Assembly (NCBI RefSeq): GCF_002797975.1
Contig: NZ_PGET01000001.1
Span: 4,576,001-4,640,000 of the forward strand
Source of the DNA: [Clostridium] celerecrescens 18A
GTDB lineage: Bacteria; Bacillota; Clostridia; Lachnospirales; Lachnospiraceae
DNA length: 64,000 nucleotides
Direction of reading: 5' to 3'
Below, one piece after another: positions 43,082-52,946 of the stretch. Under the pieces are notes generated by a model. That model had not been told where the DNA came from. It did not search any database and worked only from the letters and a program-made list of their open reading frames with translations. Within the stretch, counting starts at the first letter, position 1; the number at the start of each line of letters is the position of its first letter. A program made the translations under genes and the position numbers.

Positions 43082-43875
43082 GTGAGAAAAGAAAGGCCTT
43101 GTTTTTCGATATTGACGGCACGCTTTTTTCCGAGGTAAACCGGAATGTGCCTGAAAGTGCTAAAGAGGCAATTGCACAGGCTCGAAAGAATGGTCATCTG
43201 GTATTTATCAATTCCGGGCGCACTGATTGCCTGATCGGTTCCATCAAAGAGCTGATCCAGGTGGATGGCTATTGCTGCGGCTGCGGAACCCGCATTATAG
43301 CGGAAGACCAGGTTCTTTTTTCAGCGGCGATCCCTCACGAGCGGGGGATTGAGATCAAGCGTATCATACAGGAATATGACCTGGATGGAGTTTTAGAAGG
43401 AACGGAAAGCTGTTACTTTAAAGAAGGAACCTCCCGCCTTCCACAGGTGGAGAGAATGAGGCAAATCGTAGAACGGGAGGGGAACTTATCGCCCTACGGC
43501 TGGGATGAGGACTGTTACGACTTTGATAAGTTCTGTGTTTTTGCAGACGAAAAAAGTGATTTAAAAGGTTTTTCCCGGGCCTTGGGACTGGACTTTGAGA
43601 TCATTGACCGGGGCAGTGGATTTTATGAATGCGTTCCTTCCCAGTATTCCAAGGCAACAGCCATTGAACTGGTTTTAAAGCACTATGGAATCGCTCTGGA
43701 AGATACCTATGTGTTTGGTGACAGTACCAATGACTTATCTATGTTTGAATATGCGAAGAACTGCATTCTTATGGGGCATCACAGCGTGGAGCTGGAGCCT
43801 TATGCAACCTTTTATACCAAGAATGTGGAAGACGATGGAGTGGCCTATGCGATGAAGAAGCTGGGACTGGCTTGA
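43078..43875 (+). CDS. Cof-type HAD-superfamily phosphatase
   Basis: This is a cytosolic phosphatase of 265 residues. HAD motifs are the nucleophile FFDIDGTLF (Asp11, Asp13), INSGRTD, a conserved lysine (YSKATAIEL) and the metal site VFGDSTNDLSM. The C2-type cap between about residues 85 and 185 puts it in the Cof/YidA group, which acts on sugar phosphates, FMN or other small phosphate esters; the substrate is not evident. Its ATG overlaps the xpt stop codon (ATGA). Confidence 0.88.
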   Translation: MSEKRKALFFDIDGTLFSEVNRNVPESAKEAIAQARKNGHLVFINSGRTDCLIGSIKELIQVDGYCCGCGTRIIAEDQVLFSAAIPHERGIEIKRIIQEYDLDGVLEGTESCYFKEGTSRLPQVERMRQIVEREGNLSPYGWDEDCYDFDKFCVFADEKSDLKGFSRALGLDFEIIDRGSGFYECVPSQYSKATAIELVLKHYGIALEDTYVFGDSTNDLSMFEYAKNCILMGHHSVELEPYATFYTKNVEDDGVAYAMKKLGLA

Positions 43876-43887
43876 TCGAATATAGAG

Positions 43888-43931
43888 AAAAAACAGATGG
43901 GAGCATCAGCTGATGCTTCCATCTGTTTTTT
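43888..43931. terminator. Bidirectional terminator between HAD phosphatase and the convergent flavoprotein gene
   Basis: AAAAAACAGATGG (43888-43900) pairs with CCATCTGTTTTTT (43919-43931), with an inner AGCATC-AGCT-GATGCT hairpin. Confidence 0.92.
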
Positions 43932-43970
43932 ATACATTTGCTTGGAACTCTTATTTTAATCTTTTTACTC

Positions 43971-45380
43971 TTATTTCATGGCTGCCAGAATGCTTCTGGC
44001 CACGCTTAATCCGTTGGCAGATGCCTGCTGAAGCCCTCTTGTTACAGAAGCACCGTCGCCGATGGCGCGCAGGCCCTCTACGCTGGTTTCAAAGTCCGTA
44101 TTGACCACAACCTTATTGGAATAGAATTTTACCTCTACACCGTATAACAGGGTTTCCTCGCTGGCAATACCAGGAGTCACCTTGTCCAGTGCAAGAAGCA
44201 TTTCTTTTATGTCAACCATGATGCGGTGAGGAAATACCAGGGATAAATCACCCGGAACCGCATCCTTTAAGGTGGGGATCAGATTATTGCGGCATAGGCG
44301 CTCCTCTGTGGTACGTCTGCCTCTTTGGAAATCGCCAAAGGTCTGTACCAGGATCTTGCCGTCACAGAGCATGTTGCTCAGCTGGGCGATCTGCTTGCCG
44401 TATTCAATGGGAGTCTTAAAGGGTTTTGTAAAGTTTTTGGATACCAGGATTGCAAAGTTGGTGTTATTAGTCTTGTATTCCTGGGATTTGTAGGCATGAC
44501 CGTTGACAACTGCCAGCCCGTTTTCATAGTATTCTGTGGCTACCTCACCGGAAGGGTTGGTACAGAAGGTACGAACCTTGTCGTCAAAGGTTGGGGTATG
44601 GTAAACAAGCTTTGCTTCATAAAGATTCTTGTTTAAGAATTCCATGACCTCGTCCCGGACCTCTACCCGGACTCCGATATCTACAGTTCCCACCTTGGTT
44701 TCAATACCGTGGTTTTCACAGATGTGGCTAAACCAGTCAGAGCCTTCGCGGCCGATGGCGGACACGATTTCCGGTGCATAGCAGATCTCTTCCTTATCGG
44801 TGATGACGCCCGTCGCTTTATTATTTTCGATGATAATATCCTTTACCATTGTGTTGAATGCCATTTCAACTCCCTGCTCCAATAAATGCTCCTGGAGGCG
44901 GGTGTAGATCTTATAGCCTTCTTCCGTTCCCAAATGGCGGATGGGACATTCGATCAGCTTTAAGTTGGCTCCAATGGCCTTGCGGCGGATTTCCTGAATC
45001 TCTTTTTGCTTGTCAACGCCATAAACATTGGTGTCTGCGCCGAATTTCAAGTAAATGTTGTCTGATTCCTTAAGCAGCTCCACTGTTTTATCATATCCAA
45101 GTATTTCAGGGAGGTTTCCGCCAACATCGGGAGATAAGGATAATTTTCCATCGGAAAATGCTCCGGCTCCTGCAAAGCCTGTGGTGATGGAGCATGGCTT
45201 GCAGCCTACGCATGTTTTTGTCGTCCGCTTCGGACAGGTCCGGTTTTCGATCCGGCGGCCCTTTTCGATCATTAGAATCTTAAGGTCCGGCTTTTTCTCG
45301 ATCAGCTCATAGGCGCAGAAAATACCTGAGGGGCCTGCACCAACGATGATGACGTCGTAATTGTTTGAAACATCCTTCAT
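43971..45380 (-). CDS. FAD-dependent oxidoreductase (COG2509 type)
   Basis: This is a 469-residue flavoprotein. The N-terminus has the FAD-binding VIIVGAGPSGIFCAYEL motif. A Cys-rich stretch follows (TCPKRTTKTCVGCKPC, about 50-66), then GFAGAGAFSDGKLSL; these are typical of the COG2509 uncharacterised dehydrogenases. The C-terminus carries IGDGASVTRGLQQASANG, a second FAD-contact motif. The substrate is unknown. The ATG at 45380 is chosen (AGGAG 8 nt upstream); in-frame starts at 45386 and 45389 sit too near that site. It is monocistronic. Confidence 0.85.
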   Translation of the reverse strand: MKDVSNNYDVIIVGAGPSGIFCAYELIEKKPDLKILMIEKGRRIENRTCPKRTTKTCVGCKPCSITTGFAGAGAFSDGKLSLSPDVGGNLPEILGYDKTVELLKESDNIYLKFGADTNVYGVDKQKEIQEIRRKAIGANLKLIECPIRHLGTEEGYKIYTRLQEHLLEQGVEMAFNTMVKDIIIENNKATGVITDKEEICYAPEIVSAIGREGSDWFSHICENHGIETKVGTVDIGVRVEVRDEVMEFLNKNLYEAKLVYHTPTFDDKVRTFCTNPSGEVATEYYENGLAVVNGHAYKSQEYKTNNTNFAILVSKNFTKPFKTPIEYGKQIAQLSNMLCDGKILVQTFGDFQRGRRTTEERLCRNNLIPTLKDAVPGDLSLVFPHRIMVDIKEMLLALDKVTPGIASEETLLYGVEVKFYSNKVVVNTDFETSVEGLRAIGDGASVTRGLQQASANGLSVARSILAAMK

Positions 45381-45742
45381 GAACATCACTCCTTTTTCCT
45401 TCTAACCCTTATAGTCAACTATTATGGTAGTTGGTAGAAACGCTCAACCGATTATGAACTTATATAAGCGCAACAGCTTTATTCTATCATAGTGGATACG
45501 GAAAAGACAAGAGATATCCATTCATCGGAGGAACTTTTTTATATGTATTTTGTTGATCTTAATTATCCACAGTGAAGGATTCCCTTGATTCCATATTTAT
45601 ATACCTGAAGGCAATAGTTCGTCCTTGCACCTGGCCTGAAGGTTGAGTATACTTATTCTTAGGTAAATTCTTTTCCGTGCATATTATGTTAATGGCACGG
45701 GGGTGAAAAATTTAAATTTTAACTTATGTAGGAGCAAATTAA
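45381..45742. other. Divergent intergenic region (362 bp) without a gene
   Basis: It holds the 5' leaders of the flavoprotein gene (minus) and the TPR protein gene (plus). Visible elements are a palindrome CAACTA-TTATGG-TAGTTG (45416-45433), a possible minus-strand -10 TAGAAT (45486-45481) and a hairpin CCGTGC/GCACGG (45675-45700) close to the TPR gene. No RNA gene is recognised. Confidence 0.6.
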
Positions 45743-46249
45743 ATGCAACAAGCTAAAACATTTATTCGTAAAACCGCCTGGATATCAATATTTCCCCAGT
45801 TAACTGTAATGGGAACATTAATGTTTGTCTTTAGTTTATTTATTAGACCAATATACATAGATGTCATTCTTGGGTCAGCTACTTACCTGGTATTATCTAT
45901 GGTATTGGAGCGAGGTATCGCACATAATCATAGAAAAGGAATTTTGCTAACAAAAATGGGAAATTATACTCAAGCAATTGAAGAATACAAAAAAAGCTAT
46001 GATTTGTTTTGCAAGCATTCATGGATTGATAAGTATCGTTATATTACGTTATTATCTTCAAGTAGATACTCTTATACCGAGATGGCATTAGTCAACTTGG
46101 CTTTTTGTTATTTACATTGTGAAAACGTTGAGCTTGCGAAACAATACTATCAGAAGACACTTAAGCTCTTCCCAGATAATGAAATGGCTATAAACGCTTT
46201 AAATGCGATAAAATCCTTTGAAAGTAAAACTGACAATTTAACTACTTAA
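45743..46249 (+). CDS. Small membrane protein with TPR-like repeats, function unknown
   Basis: I do not recognise a specific family. The 168-residue protein has two hydrophobic helices near the N-terminus (about 12-32 and 35-55) and then a soluble helical part that reads as two TPR-like units: GILLTKMGNYTQAIEEYKKSYDLF (about 73-96) and ALVNLAFCYLHCENVELAKQYYQKTLKLFPDN (about 120-150). TAGGAG lies upstream of the ATG. The gene is clearly more AT-rich than its neighbours and sits alone between the COG2509 flavoprotein and pth, which suggests a recent insertion. It probably presents TPR repeats at the membrane for protein-protein contacts. Confidence 0.7.
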   Translation: MQQAKTFIRKTAWISIFPQLTVMGTLMFVFSLFIRPIYIDVILGSATYLVLSMVLERGIAHNHRKGILLTKMGNYTQAIEEYKKSYDLFCKHSWIDKYRYITLLSSSRYSYTEMALVNLAFCYLHCENVELAKQYYQKTLKLFPDNEMAINALNAIKSFESKTDNLTT

Positions 46250-46290
46250 CGACCGTTGTTCTGGAAGGAGTTAAAGCTGGATGCTTTTAT

Positions 46291-46362
46291 AAAATAAAAA
46301 AGCTGTGTTAGCCTTTACATCTTAAGATCCAGCTGTTAAAATAAAAAAAGCAGCGTTAGACC
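46291..46362 (+). repeat. Imperfect direct repeat after the TPR gene
   Basis: AAAATAAAAAAGCTGTGTTA (46291-46310) is repeated with changes as AAAATAAAAAAAGCAGCGTTA-like sequence at 46338-46359. The second copy forms the 5' arm of the terminator. Confidence 0.5.
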
Positions 46363-46390
46363 CCCCGGTTTTGGGAAATCTAACGCTTTT
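46352..46390 (+). terminator. Terminator upstream of pth
   Basis: AGCGTTAGA (46352-46360) pairs with TCTAACGCT (46379-46387), followed by TTTT. Confidence 0.75.
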
Positions 46391-46463
46391 CGGGCGTTTG
46401 AAACCCCTAAAAAGTCATGAATCGGAACCGTAATTAATATAGACAATAATAAGGAGAATCATC

Positions 46464-47030
46464 ATGTATATCATCGCAGGATTAGGAAACCCCACCAGGG
46501 AATATGAAAAAACCAGACATAATGTAGGGTTTGAAGCTGTGGACGTTCTGGCGGACAAACTGGGGGCCAGTGTAACGGAAAAAAAGCACAGGGCATTTTA
46601 TGGAACCGGAAGGATCGGATTTGAAAAGGTTATTTTATCAAAACCACAGACCTTTATGAACCTAAGCGGAGAGAGCATCCGGGCCATGGCGGATTTTTAC
46701 AAGGTGGAGCCAGACCACATCATTATCATCTGCGATGACATCAACTTAACGGAAGGCCAGTTAAGAATCCGGTCAAAGGGAAGCGCCGGAGGCCATAACG
46801 GCTTAAAGAACATCATAAACCATCTGGGAACCCAGGAATTTTTAAGGATCCGTGTGGGAGTGGGTGAAAAGCCAAAGGAAATGGACCTGGCGGACTATGT
46901 TTTGGGCCGTTTCCCCAGAGAACAGGCAGCGATTATGGACCAGGCGTACAAGGATGCAGCAGAAGCAGCTATTATGGTGGTTACAGAGGGAGCGGAAGCA
47001 GCGATGAACCATTTTAACAGGAAGAAGTAA
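46464..47030 (+). CDS. pth: Peptidyl-tRNA hydrolase
   Basis: This enzyme releases tRNA from peptidyl-tRNAs that drop off the ribosome and is essential for translation. It has 188 residues, the normal size. The catalytic signature is GLGNPTREYEKTRHNVGF (Asn9, His19), with KPQTFMNLSGE, the Asp in ICDDINL and GSAGGHNGLKNI. AAGGAG is upstream of the ATG. mfd follows after 9 bp; the pth-mfd pair is the same as in Bacillus subtilis (spoVC-mfd). Confidence 0.96.
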   Translation: MYIIAGLGNPTREYEKTRHNVGFEAVDVLADKLGASVTEKKHRAFYGTGRIGFEKVILSKPQTFMNLSGESIRAMADFYKVEPDHIIIICDDINLTEGQLRIRSKGSAGGHNGLKNIINHLGTQEFLRIRVGVGEKPKEMDLADYVLGRFPREQAAIMDQAYKDAAEAAIMVVTEGAEAAMNHFNRKK

Positions 47031-47039
47031 GGAGATTTC

Positions 47040-50000
47040 ATGAGTGATCTATTTGAAAAACCATTGAGGGAATTAAAGGATTTTGAAGACCTTTCCGGTG
47101 ATCTGTTAAAAAGAGCCGGACCTGTCATGGCCAGCGGCTGTATGGATTCCCAAAAGGTTCATCTGATGTATGAATCGGCAAAACAGGAAGGCTTAAGGCT
47201 GGTGGTTACTTATGATGACACCAGAGCCAGGGAGATCTATGAGGACCTGCGCTTCTTTGATCCTGATGTTTGGCTGTATCCGGCCAGGGATCTTCTGTTT
47301 TTCAGCGCGGACATCCACGGAAATTTACTGACCAAGCAGCGTATGACTGTGTTCCGTCATTTGATGGAGAAATCCTCCGGCTGGGTTGTCACGACCTTTG
47401 ACGGGCTTATGGACCACCTTCTTCCGCTTGAGTATCTTAAGGAACAGGTGCTGTCTGTGGAAGGCGGTCAGACCATTGACGTAGAAAAATGGAAAAAACG
47501 TCTTACAGAGCTGGGATATGAGCGTATGGCCCAGGTAGATGGCATGGGACAGTTCTCCATCAGAGGCGGGATCATTGACGTATTCCCTTTGACCGAGGAG
47601 CTGCCGGTGCGTATTGAGCTGTGGGATGATGAGGTTGACTCCATCAGAACCTTTGATATTGAGAGCCAGAGATCCATTGAACAGTTAGAGAGCATACGGA
47701 TCTATCCTGCCACGGAAATGGCTTTGACAGGGGGTCAGATCCAGGAGGGAATCGAATCCCTGGAAAAGGAATTAAAAAAATACGAGAAGGATTTAAGGGC
47801 ACAGTCTAAAATCCAGGAGTCCGCCAGGATCCGTTCCATTGTATCCGAATTTTTGGAAGGGCTTAAGGAAGGGTTCCGGCAGCACGGGCTGGACGGCTAT
47901 ATCCATTACTTCTGCCGGGAGAGCGTGTCTTTTCTGGAGTATTTCCGCGGGGAAAATTCGGTACTTTTCCTGGATGAGCCGGAACGGTTGAAAGAAAAAG
48001 GAGAAACCGTTGAAATGGAGTTCAGGGAAAGCATGATACACCGCCTGGAAAACGGTTACCTCCTTCCGGGACAGACCGGTCTTCTATATACTGCAAAAGA
48101 GATGCTGGCCAGGGTCCAGACAAAGACGACAGTTTATTTGACCGGCCTTGAACAGAAGCTTTCCGGTTTTACAGTAAAAAACCGCTATAGCTTCCAGGTG
48201 AAGAATGTAAATACCTATCAGAATGGGTTTGAGCTTTTAATAAAGGATTTAACCAGATGGAAAAAGGAAGGATACCGGGTAATCCTTTTATCCGCTTCCA
48301 GGACCAGGGCCAGCCGTCTGGCAGGAGATCTAAGAGAGTATGATTTACGGGCCTACTGTCCTGATGATGGGGGAGAGGGTCAGGAGGTAAAGCCAGGGGA
48401 GATCCTGGTCACCTTTGGAAACCTCCACCGGGGCTTTGAATATTCCATGATAAAATTTATCGTCATAACGGAAGGCGATATGTTTGGCGTGGAAAAAAAG
48501 AAGCGGAAACGGAAAAAGACCTCCTATGAAGGAACCAAGATTCAAAACTTTTCGGATCTTTCCATCGGTGATTACGTGGTCCATGAGGAACATGGTCTTG
48601 GTATTTACCGGGGAATCGAAAAAATCGAGCAGGATGGAGTCATCAAGGATTATTTAAAGGTAGAATACGCCGACAACGGGAATTTATATCTTCCCGCGAC
48701 AAGGCTAGACGGAATCCAGAAGTATGCCGGCGCCGAAGCGAAAAAACCAAAGCTGAACCGGCTGGGAGGGGATCAGTGGAACAAGACTAAGACCAGGGTA
48801 AAAGGCGCGGTAAAAGAGATTGCCAGGGAGCTGGTGCAGCTCTATGCGACCAGGCAGCAGACTCATGGATTTCAGTACGGAGAGGATACGGTCTGGCAGA
48901 AGGAATTTGAAGAGATGTTTCCATATGAGGAAACCGAGGATCAGTGGGATGCCATAGAGGCGACCAAGACGGATATGGAGAGCAGGAAAATCATGGACCG
49001 TCTGATCTGCGGGGACGTTGGATACGGAAAGACGGAAATCGCCCTCAGGGCCGCATTCAAGGCGGCACAGGAAGGAAAACAGGTCGTCTATCTGGTTCCG
49101 ACGACCATCCTTGCCCAGCAGCACTATAATACCTTTGCCCAGCGTATGAAGGATTTCCCTGTCCGGGTGGATTTAATGTCCCGTTTCCGGACTCCGGGGC
49201 AGATGAAAAAGACCCTGGAGGATTTAAAACGGGGACTGGTGGATATTGTGATCGGAACACACAGGGTCCTGTCAAAGGATGTGCAGTTTAAGGATCTGGG
49301 CCTTCTTATTATTGATGAGGAACAGCGTTTCGGCGTGGCCCATAAAGAAAAGATCAAGCAGCTGAAGGAAAATGTCGATGTCCTGACCTTAACGGCCACT
49401 CCCATTCCAAGGACTCTGCACATGAGTCTGGTTGGAATCCGTGACATGAGCGTGCTGGAGGAACCTCCCGTAGACCGTATGCCCATCCAGACCTATGTCA
49501 TGGAGCATAACGATGAAATGGTGCGGGAGGCCATTCACCGGGAGCTTTCCCGCGGAGGACAGGTTTATTATGTGTACAACCGGGTAAGCAACATCGACGA
49601 GGTAGCAAACCATATTGCCAGTCTGGTTCCAGAGGCGGCAGTAACCTTTGCCCATGGGCAGATGCACGAGCATGAACTGGAACGGATCATGTTTGATTTT
49701 GTTAACGGAGAAATCGATGTCCTGGTCTGCACGACCATCATTGAGACCGGACTTGACATTGCCAATGCCAACACCATGATCATCCAGGATGCAGACCGCA
49801 TGGGCCTTTCACAGCTATACCAGCTCCGTGGGCGTGTAGGCCGTTCCAGCCGTACTTCTTATGCATTTCTAATGTATAAGCGGGATAAGCTGCTAAAGGA
49901 AGAGGCAGAAAAACGACTTCAGGCCATCCGTGAATTTACAGAACTGGGTTCCGGGATCAAGATCGCCATGCGGGATTTAGAGATCCGGGGGGCAGGCAAT

Positions 50001-50588
50001 GTTCTGGGAGCGGAACAGCATGGACATATGGAGGCAGTAGGGTATGACCTTTACTGCAAGCTCTTGAATCAGGCGGTTTTAGAGCTTAAGGGACAGAGGA
50101 AGGAAGAAGAAAGTTATGAAACCGTGGTGGACTGTGACATTGATGCATACATCCCAACTTCCTATATTAAGAATGAATATCAGAAACTTGATATTTATAA
50201 GCGGATTTCCAGCATTGAGAACGAAGAAGAATATATGGATATGCAGGATGAGCTGATGGATCGTTTCGGTGACATTCCTAAGCCTGTTGATAACTTGCTT
50301 AAGGTGGCCGGCTTAAAGGCTCTGGCCCACAGCGCTTATGTGACAGAGGTTAATATCAACCGTCAGGAGGTCCGCCTGACCATGTATAAGAATGCAAGGC
50401 TTAAGGTAGAGGGGATTCCGAAGATCATTGATCAGTACCGCGGGGATTTAAAGTTCCAGATGGGAGAAGTACCAAGGCTTACGTATCTTGACAGAAAGAA
50501 AAATCAGTCCACTGATGCCATGATCAGCCAGGCTGAGGTGATATTAAAGCAAATGTTGGAATTGTCAGAAAAGAATGAAAAAATGTGA
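47040..50588 (+). CDS. mfd: Transcription-repair coupling factor
   Basis: This ATP-driven translocase pushes stalled RNA polymerase off damaged DNA and recruits UvrA. It has 1182 residues, the full family length. In order: UvrB-homology region (about 10-330), CarD-like RNA-polymerase-interaction domain (from about 500; [16 protein letters not shown]), helicase motor with Walker [10 protein letters not shown] (from residue 658), DEEQ box ([15 protein letters not shown]), motifs [13 protein letters not shown] and [22 protein letters not shown], and the C-terminal TRCF domain. AGGAG lies 6 nt upstream of the ATG, just after pth. Confidence 0.97.
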   Translation: MSDLFEKPLRELKDFEDLSGDLLKRAGPVMASGCMDSQKVHLMYESAKQEGLRLVVTYDDTRAREIYEDLRFFDPDVWLYPARDLLFFSADIHGNLLTKQRMTVFRHLMEKSSGWVVTTFDGLMDHLLPLEYLKEQVLSVEGGQTIDVEKWKKRLTELGYERMAQVDGMGQFSIRGGIIDVFPLTEELPVRIELWDDEVDSIRTFDIESQRSIEQLESIRIYPATEMALTGGQIQEGIESLEKELKKYEKDLRAQSKIQESARIRSIVSEFLEGLKEGFRQHGLDGYIHYFCRESVSFLEYFRGENSVLFLDEPERLKEKGETVEMEFRESMIHRLENGYLLPGQTGLLYTAKEMLARVQTKTTVYLTGLEQKLSGFTVKNRYSFQVKNVNTYQNGFELLIKDLTRWKKEGYRVILLSASRTRASRLAGDLREYDLRAYCPDDGGEGQEVKPGEILVTFGNLHRGFEYSMIKFIVITEGDMFGVEKKKRKRKKTSYEGTKIQNFSDLSIGDYVVHEEHGLGIYRGIEKIEQDGVIKDYLKVEYADNGNLYLPATRLDGIQKYAGAEAKKPKLNRLGGDQWNKTKTRVKGAVKEIARELVQLYATRQQTHGFQYGEDTVWQKEFEEMFPYEETEDQWDAIEATKTDMESRKIMDRLICGDVGYGKTEIALRAAFKAAQEGKQVVYLVPTTILAQQHYNTFAQRMKDFPVRVDLMSRFRTPGQMKKTLEDLKRGLVDIVIGTHRVLSKDVQFKDLGLLIIDEEQRFGVAHKEKIKQLKENVDVLTLTATPIPRTLHMSLVGIRDMSVLEEPPVDRMPIQTYVMEHNDEMVREAIHRELSRGGQVYYVYNRVSNIDEVANHIASLVPEAAVTFAHGQMHEHELERIMFDFVNGEIDVLVCTTIIETGLDIANANTMIIQDADRMGLSQLYQLRGRVGRSSRTSYAFLMYKRDKLLKEEAEKRLQAIREFTELGSGIKIAMRDLEIRGAGNVLGAEQHGHMEAVGYDLYCKLLNQAVLELKGQRKEEESYETVVDCDIDAYIPTSYIKNEYQKLDIYKRISSIENEEEYMDMQDELMDRFGDIPKPVDNLLKVAGLKALAHSAYVTEVNINRQEVRLTMYKNARLKVEGIPKIIDQYRGDLKFQMGEVPRLTYLDRKKNQSTDAMISQAEVILKQMLELSEKNEKM

Positions 50589-50618
50589 AAATTGACGTCT
50601 AAATTACTGTTCATCTGG

Positions 50619-50646
50619 TTGATTTTTGTCTTATTTATGATATAAT
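50619..50646 (+). promoter_or_regulatory. Promoter of a small-protein gene
   Basis: TTGATT (50619-50624), a 16-bp spacer and TATAAT (50641-50646), just downstream of mfd. Confidence 0.6.
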
Positions 50647-50719
50647 AATAGTAGAAGAAGGGCTTTTGTCCCAGATGCTTTCTTTGTTCCCATTAATGTT
50701 TCGGAGAAAGGTGGTAGCT

Positions 50720-50905
50720 ATGGACGTTTTAGGTATGTATCTTCTACAGAGAGTTTCAAATGAATTAACAATTCAAAAATATGGTTCTTTTGAAAACCAT
50801 TTTGTAACCCCCGTTCCAGATAGCGCGGCTGCAAAAGCAGCCCATGAGGGATATCTTTCATCCTCAAAGCAAGTGATACGCCGTGTCAGACAGGGTGACT
50901 TCTAA
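50720..50905 (+). CDS. Small protein of unknown function (61 aa)
   Basis: I do not recognise a family. The 61-residue protein begins MDVLGMYLLQRVSNELTIQ and ends in a basic-acidic tail (VIRRVRQGDF). It has no signal peptide or cysteine. The ATG at 50720 has AAAGGTGG 7 nt upstream; the frame is open to 50666 but without a ribosome binding site. The gene has its own promoter and a strong terminator, so it is a real single-gene unit between mfd and spoVT. Confidence 0.7.
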   Translation: MDVLGMYLLQRVSNELTIQKYGSFENHFVTPVPDSAAAKAAHEGYLSSSKQVIRRVRQGDF

Positions 50906-50952
50906 ACTGGGAAAACCCCGGCTTCTTCAAGCAATTTACTAAGTCTGATTAG

Positions 50953-50996
50953 AAAATCAGGGTTCGACTTTTTTTTAACAAGTCGGCCCTGATTTT
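50953..50996. terminator. Strong terminator after the 61-aa protein gene
   Basis: AAAATCAGGG (50953-50962) pairs with CCCTGATTTT (50987-50996), extended inside by CGACTT/AAGTCG. Confidence 0.9.
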
Positions 50997-51095
50997 AAAT
51001 TTTGGGAAAAATGGCAGACTTAAGTATAATCTGTTGCTTTCGTAGCAAAATAATATCAGTGATATAAAAACGCACAAGATGGAGGAATTTTTATT

Positions 51096-51644
51096 ATGAA
51101 AGCAACTGGAATTGTAAGACGAATTGACGACCTGGGACGTGTAGTTATACCGAAAGAAATCAGAAGGACGCTCCGGTTACGTGAAGGGACTCCGCTTGAA
51201 ATATTTACAGACAGGGAAGGAGAAATCATTTTAAAGAAATATTCTCCGATGGTAGAACTTACTGCTTTTGCTTCCCAATATGCAGAAGCCATGGCTCAAA
51301 CTACCGGACTTACCGTATGTATCAGCGACAGAGATCAGATCATTGCTGTGGCAGGAGGATCTAAGAAGGAACTAATGCAGAAGACCATCAGCAAGCAATT
51401 GGAGAACCTTATCAATGAACGCACGGTTGTAGTGGCCGGAAAAGATGACAAGGGCTTTATTCCTCTGTCAGGGGAAACTCTGGAAGGAATAACGGCTCAG
51501 GTGGTGGCTCCCATTATCTGTGAGGGCGATGCAATTGGAGCAGTAGCCTTATTGAGCAGAGAACCAAGAGCACGTTTTGGAGATATGGAAATAAAGCTGG
51601 CTACAACGGCCGCCGGATTTTTAGGCCGTCAGATGGAAGGCTAG
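51096..51644 (+). CDS. spoVT: Stage V sporulation protein T
   Basis: This is a forespore transcription regulator that modulates sigma-G-dependent genes during spore formation. It has 182 residues: an AbrB-type swapped-hairpin DNA-binding domain (MKATGIVRRIDDLGRVVIPKEIRRTLRLREGTPLEIF, 1-50) and a C-terminal GAF domain (about 55-180). The family length and both domains match Bacillus SpoVT. GGAGGAATTTTTATT precedes the ATG. Its position after mfd is conserved with B. subtilis. Confidence 0.96.
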   Translation: MKATGIVRRIDDLGRVVIPKEIRRTLRLREGTPLEIFTDREGEIILKKYSPMVELTAFASQYAEAMAQTTGLTVCISDRDQIIAVAGGSKKELMQKTISKQLENLINERTVVVAGKDDKGFIPLSGETLEGITAQVVAPIICEGDAIGAVALLSREPRARFGDMEIKLATTAAGFLGRQMEG

Positions 51645-51687
51645 TCTTTTCGTAAACCAACATACATGAATCAGGAGGTGAATAGAA

Positions 51688-51831
51688 ATGAAGGTTTTTG
51701 TACCAGAGGAAGATGATTATAACGATGGCGATATCCCGGAAATTGATACGGAACCATACAAAGATGGTTTCTACGTTGAACCATTACCGGAATCAGAACG
51801 GCCAAGGCGGGATGGTCCCGGGGGAAATTAA
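51688..51831 (+). CDS. Small acidic protein of unknown function (47 aa)
   Basis: This short gene has a perfect AGGAGGTG ribosome binding site (51673-51680) 7 nt before the ATG. The 47-residue product starts MKVFVPEEDDYNDGDIPEID and ends RPRRDGPGGN; it is strongly acidic in the first two thirds and has a basic, glycine-rich end. There are no membrane segments. It lies 43 bp after spoVT and is probably co-transcribed with it, before a hairpin. The function is not recognised. Confidence 0.65.
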   Translation: MKVFVPEEDDYNDGDIPEIDTEPYKDGFYVEPLPESERPRRDGPGGN

Positions 51832-51854
51832 CCGGACGCTTATGCCATAATCCA

Positions 51855-51884
51855 GGAGAGGTAAGCCTTTTAGCATACCTCTCC
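51855..51884 (+). terminator. Hairpin after the 47-aa protein gene
   Basis: GGAGAGGTA (51855-51863) pairs with TACCTCTCC (51876-51884). It lacks a T run, but a second terminator follows. Confidence 0.5.
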
Positions 51885-51920
51885 GTCCGGATGGTTTGGA
51901 CAGTAAATGAGGTAATAACA

Positions 51921-51952
51921 AAAAAAGAAACGGCATCTGCCGTTTCTTTTTT
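51921..51952. terminator. Bidirectional terminator
   Basis: AAAAAAGAAACGGC (51921-51934) pairs with GCCGTTTCTTTTTT (51939-51952). It serves the spoVT transcript and the convergent MBL-fold gene. Confidence 0.92.
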
Positions 51953-51965
51953 AGGCGGAAACCGG

Positions 51966-52946
51966 TTAATAGATGATCTGGTCTCCGTCTTTGATGCAAT
52001 AATTTACCTTTACTCCCAGCTCTTCCATCCATTTCCTGGTTTCAAGCGTCTTCCAGTCCCCGCTGCCGATTCCGCCGCCGTTGTCGTTATTCCACAGCCA
52101 GAGCGGACAGGGCCAGAGGGCGATTTGAGGTTTAATGATGGCATATACATTCTGGTTAACTCCGTACTGGCCGTGGTGGGACATCTGAACGATATCGCTT
52201 TTTAAATCTTCTGCGCTTCGTTCTGCAGCCAGGTGTTCACCGGCTTCGGGTCCCATATCACCCAGCACCAGGATGCTTACATCATTTAGGAAAAATTTAT
52301 AAGCAATGGAGCTATTATTTACGGAGGTGACATCCAGAAGATAAGGATTGTTTAAAACCTTTGCTTTTATCTGTCCCAGCTGGATCTCCTGATCCTTCTG
52401 TACAGTATGCAGCTTTTCGGCGGGGAGTGTTGCAAGGGCAGATATCAGACTGTTGACCATACTGTTCCGGGAAGGTTCAACCTTTTCATACCAGGATAAG
52501 TCCGCCAGGGAATAATAGACATTATCAATGGTGATCTGGCTGTCTGGATTATTCAGAATCTGAACAAGTGCCCCTATATGGTCTGAATGAGGATGGGTAA
52601 TAAACCAGCCGGATACATGCCCTCCCTTAGAACGCAGCACTTCCGTCAAATGGGCGGCATCAATGTCCCAGCCGCCGTCAATGACCACAAGGGTTCCGTT
52701 TTTGTCCTGTAAGATCATGGAAAGCATTTGCCGGTTGTCGTAATCAGAAAGCAGGGATAAGCTGCCGCCGTTAAAAATTTTGCTTCCCGGTCCGATATTA
52801 AGGGCCGGTCCAAAGCCCATGCCCCGCATCGTAAGCTCTCCGGCTGAAACACTGGGTGTTAAGAGTTCAGTGGTAAATGCGGTAAATACAATGTTTAAAA
52901 ATAAAATACAAGCTGCTATTTTTTTCCATATGTTGAAATTCTTCAT
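51966..52946 (-). CDS. Secreted MBL-fold metallohydrolase (ComEC-type domain)
   Basis: This 326-residue protein has a hydrophobic signal segment (IAACILFLNIVFTAFTTELL, about 10-29) and a metallo-beta-lactamase fold with the metal motif THPHSDHIGAL, a GDMGPEAGEHL loop and SHHGQYGVN near residue 255. This set resembles the extracellular nuclease-like domain of ComEC and other stand-alone MBL phosphodiesterases. It is exported or membrane-tethered; the substrate is unknown. GGAGG lies upstream of the ATG. It interrupts the otherwise plus-strand sporulation block, which suggests a later insertion. Confidence 0.85.
   Translation of the reverse strand: MKNFNIWKKIAACILFLNIVFTAFTTELLTPSVSAGELTMRGMGFGPALNIGPGSKIFNGGSLSLLSDYDNRQMLSMILQDKNGTLVVIDGGWDIDAAHLTEVLRSKGGHVSGWFITHPHSDHIGALVQILNNPDSQITIDNVYYSLADLSWYEKVEPSRNSMVNSLISALATLPAEKLHTVQKDQEIQLGQIKAKVLNNPYLLDVTSVNNSSIAYKFFLNDVSILVLGDMGPEAGEHLAAERSAEDLKSDIVQMSHHGQYGVNQNVYAIIKPQIALWPCPLWLWNNDNGGGIGSGDWKTLETRKWMEELGVKVNYCIKDGDQIIY

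Noticed and set aside
45543..45575. 10-codon frame (MYFVDLNYPQ) with GGAGG upstream, possible leader peptide
   Set aside because: The spacing to the ribosome binding site is long, there is no attenuator structure linked to it, and no conserved logic is visible.
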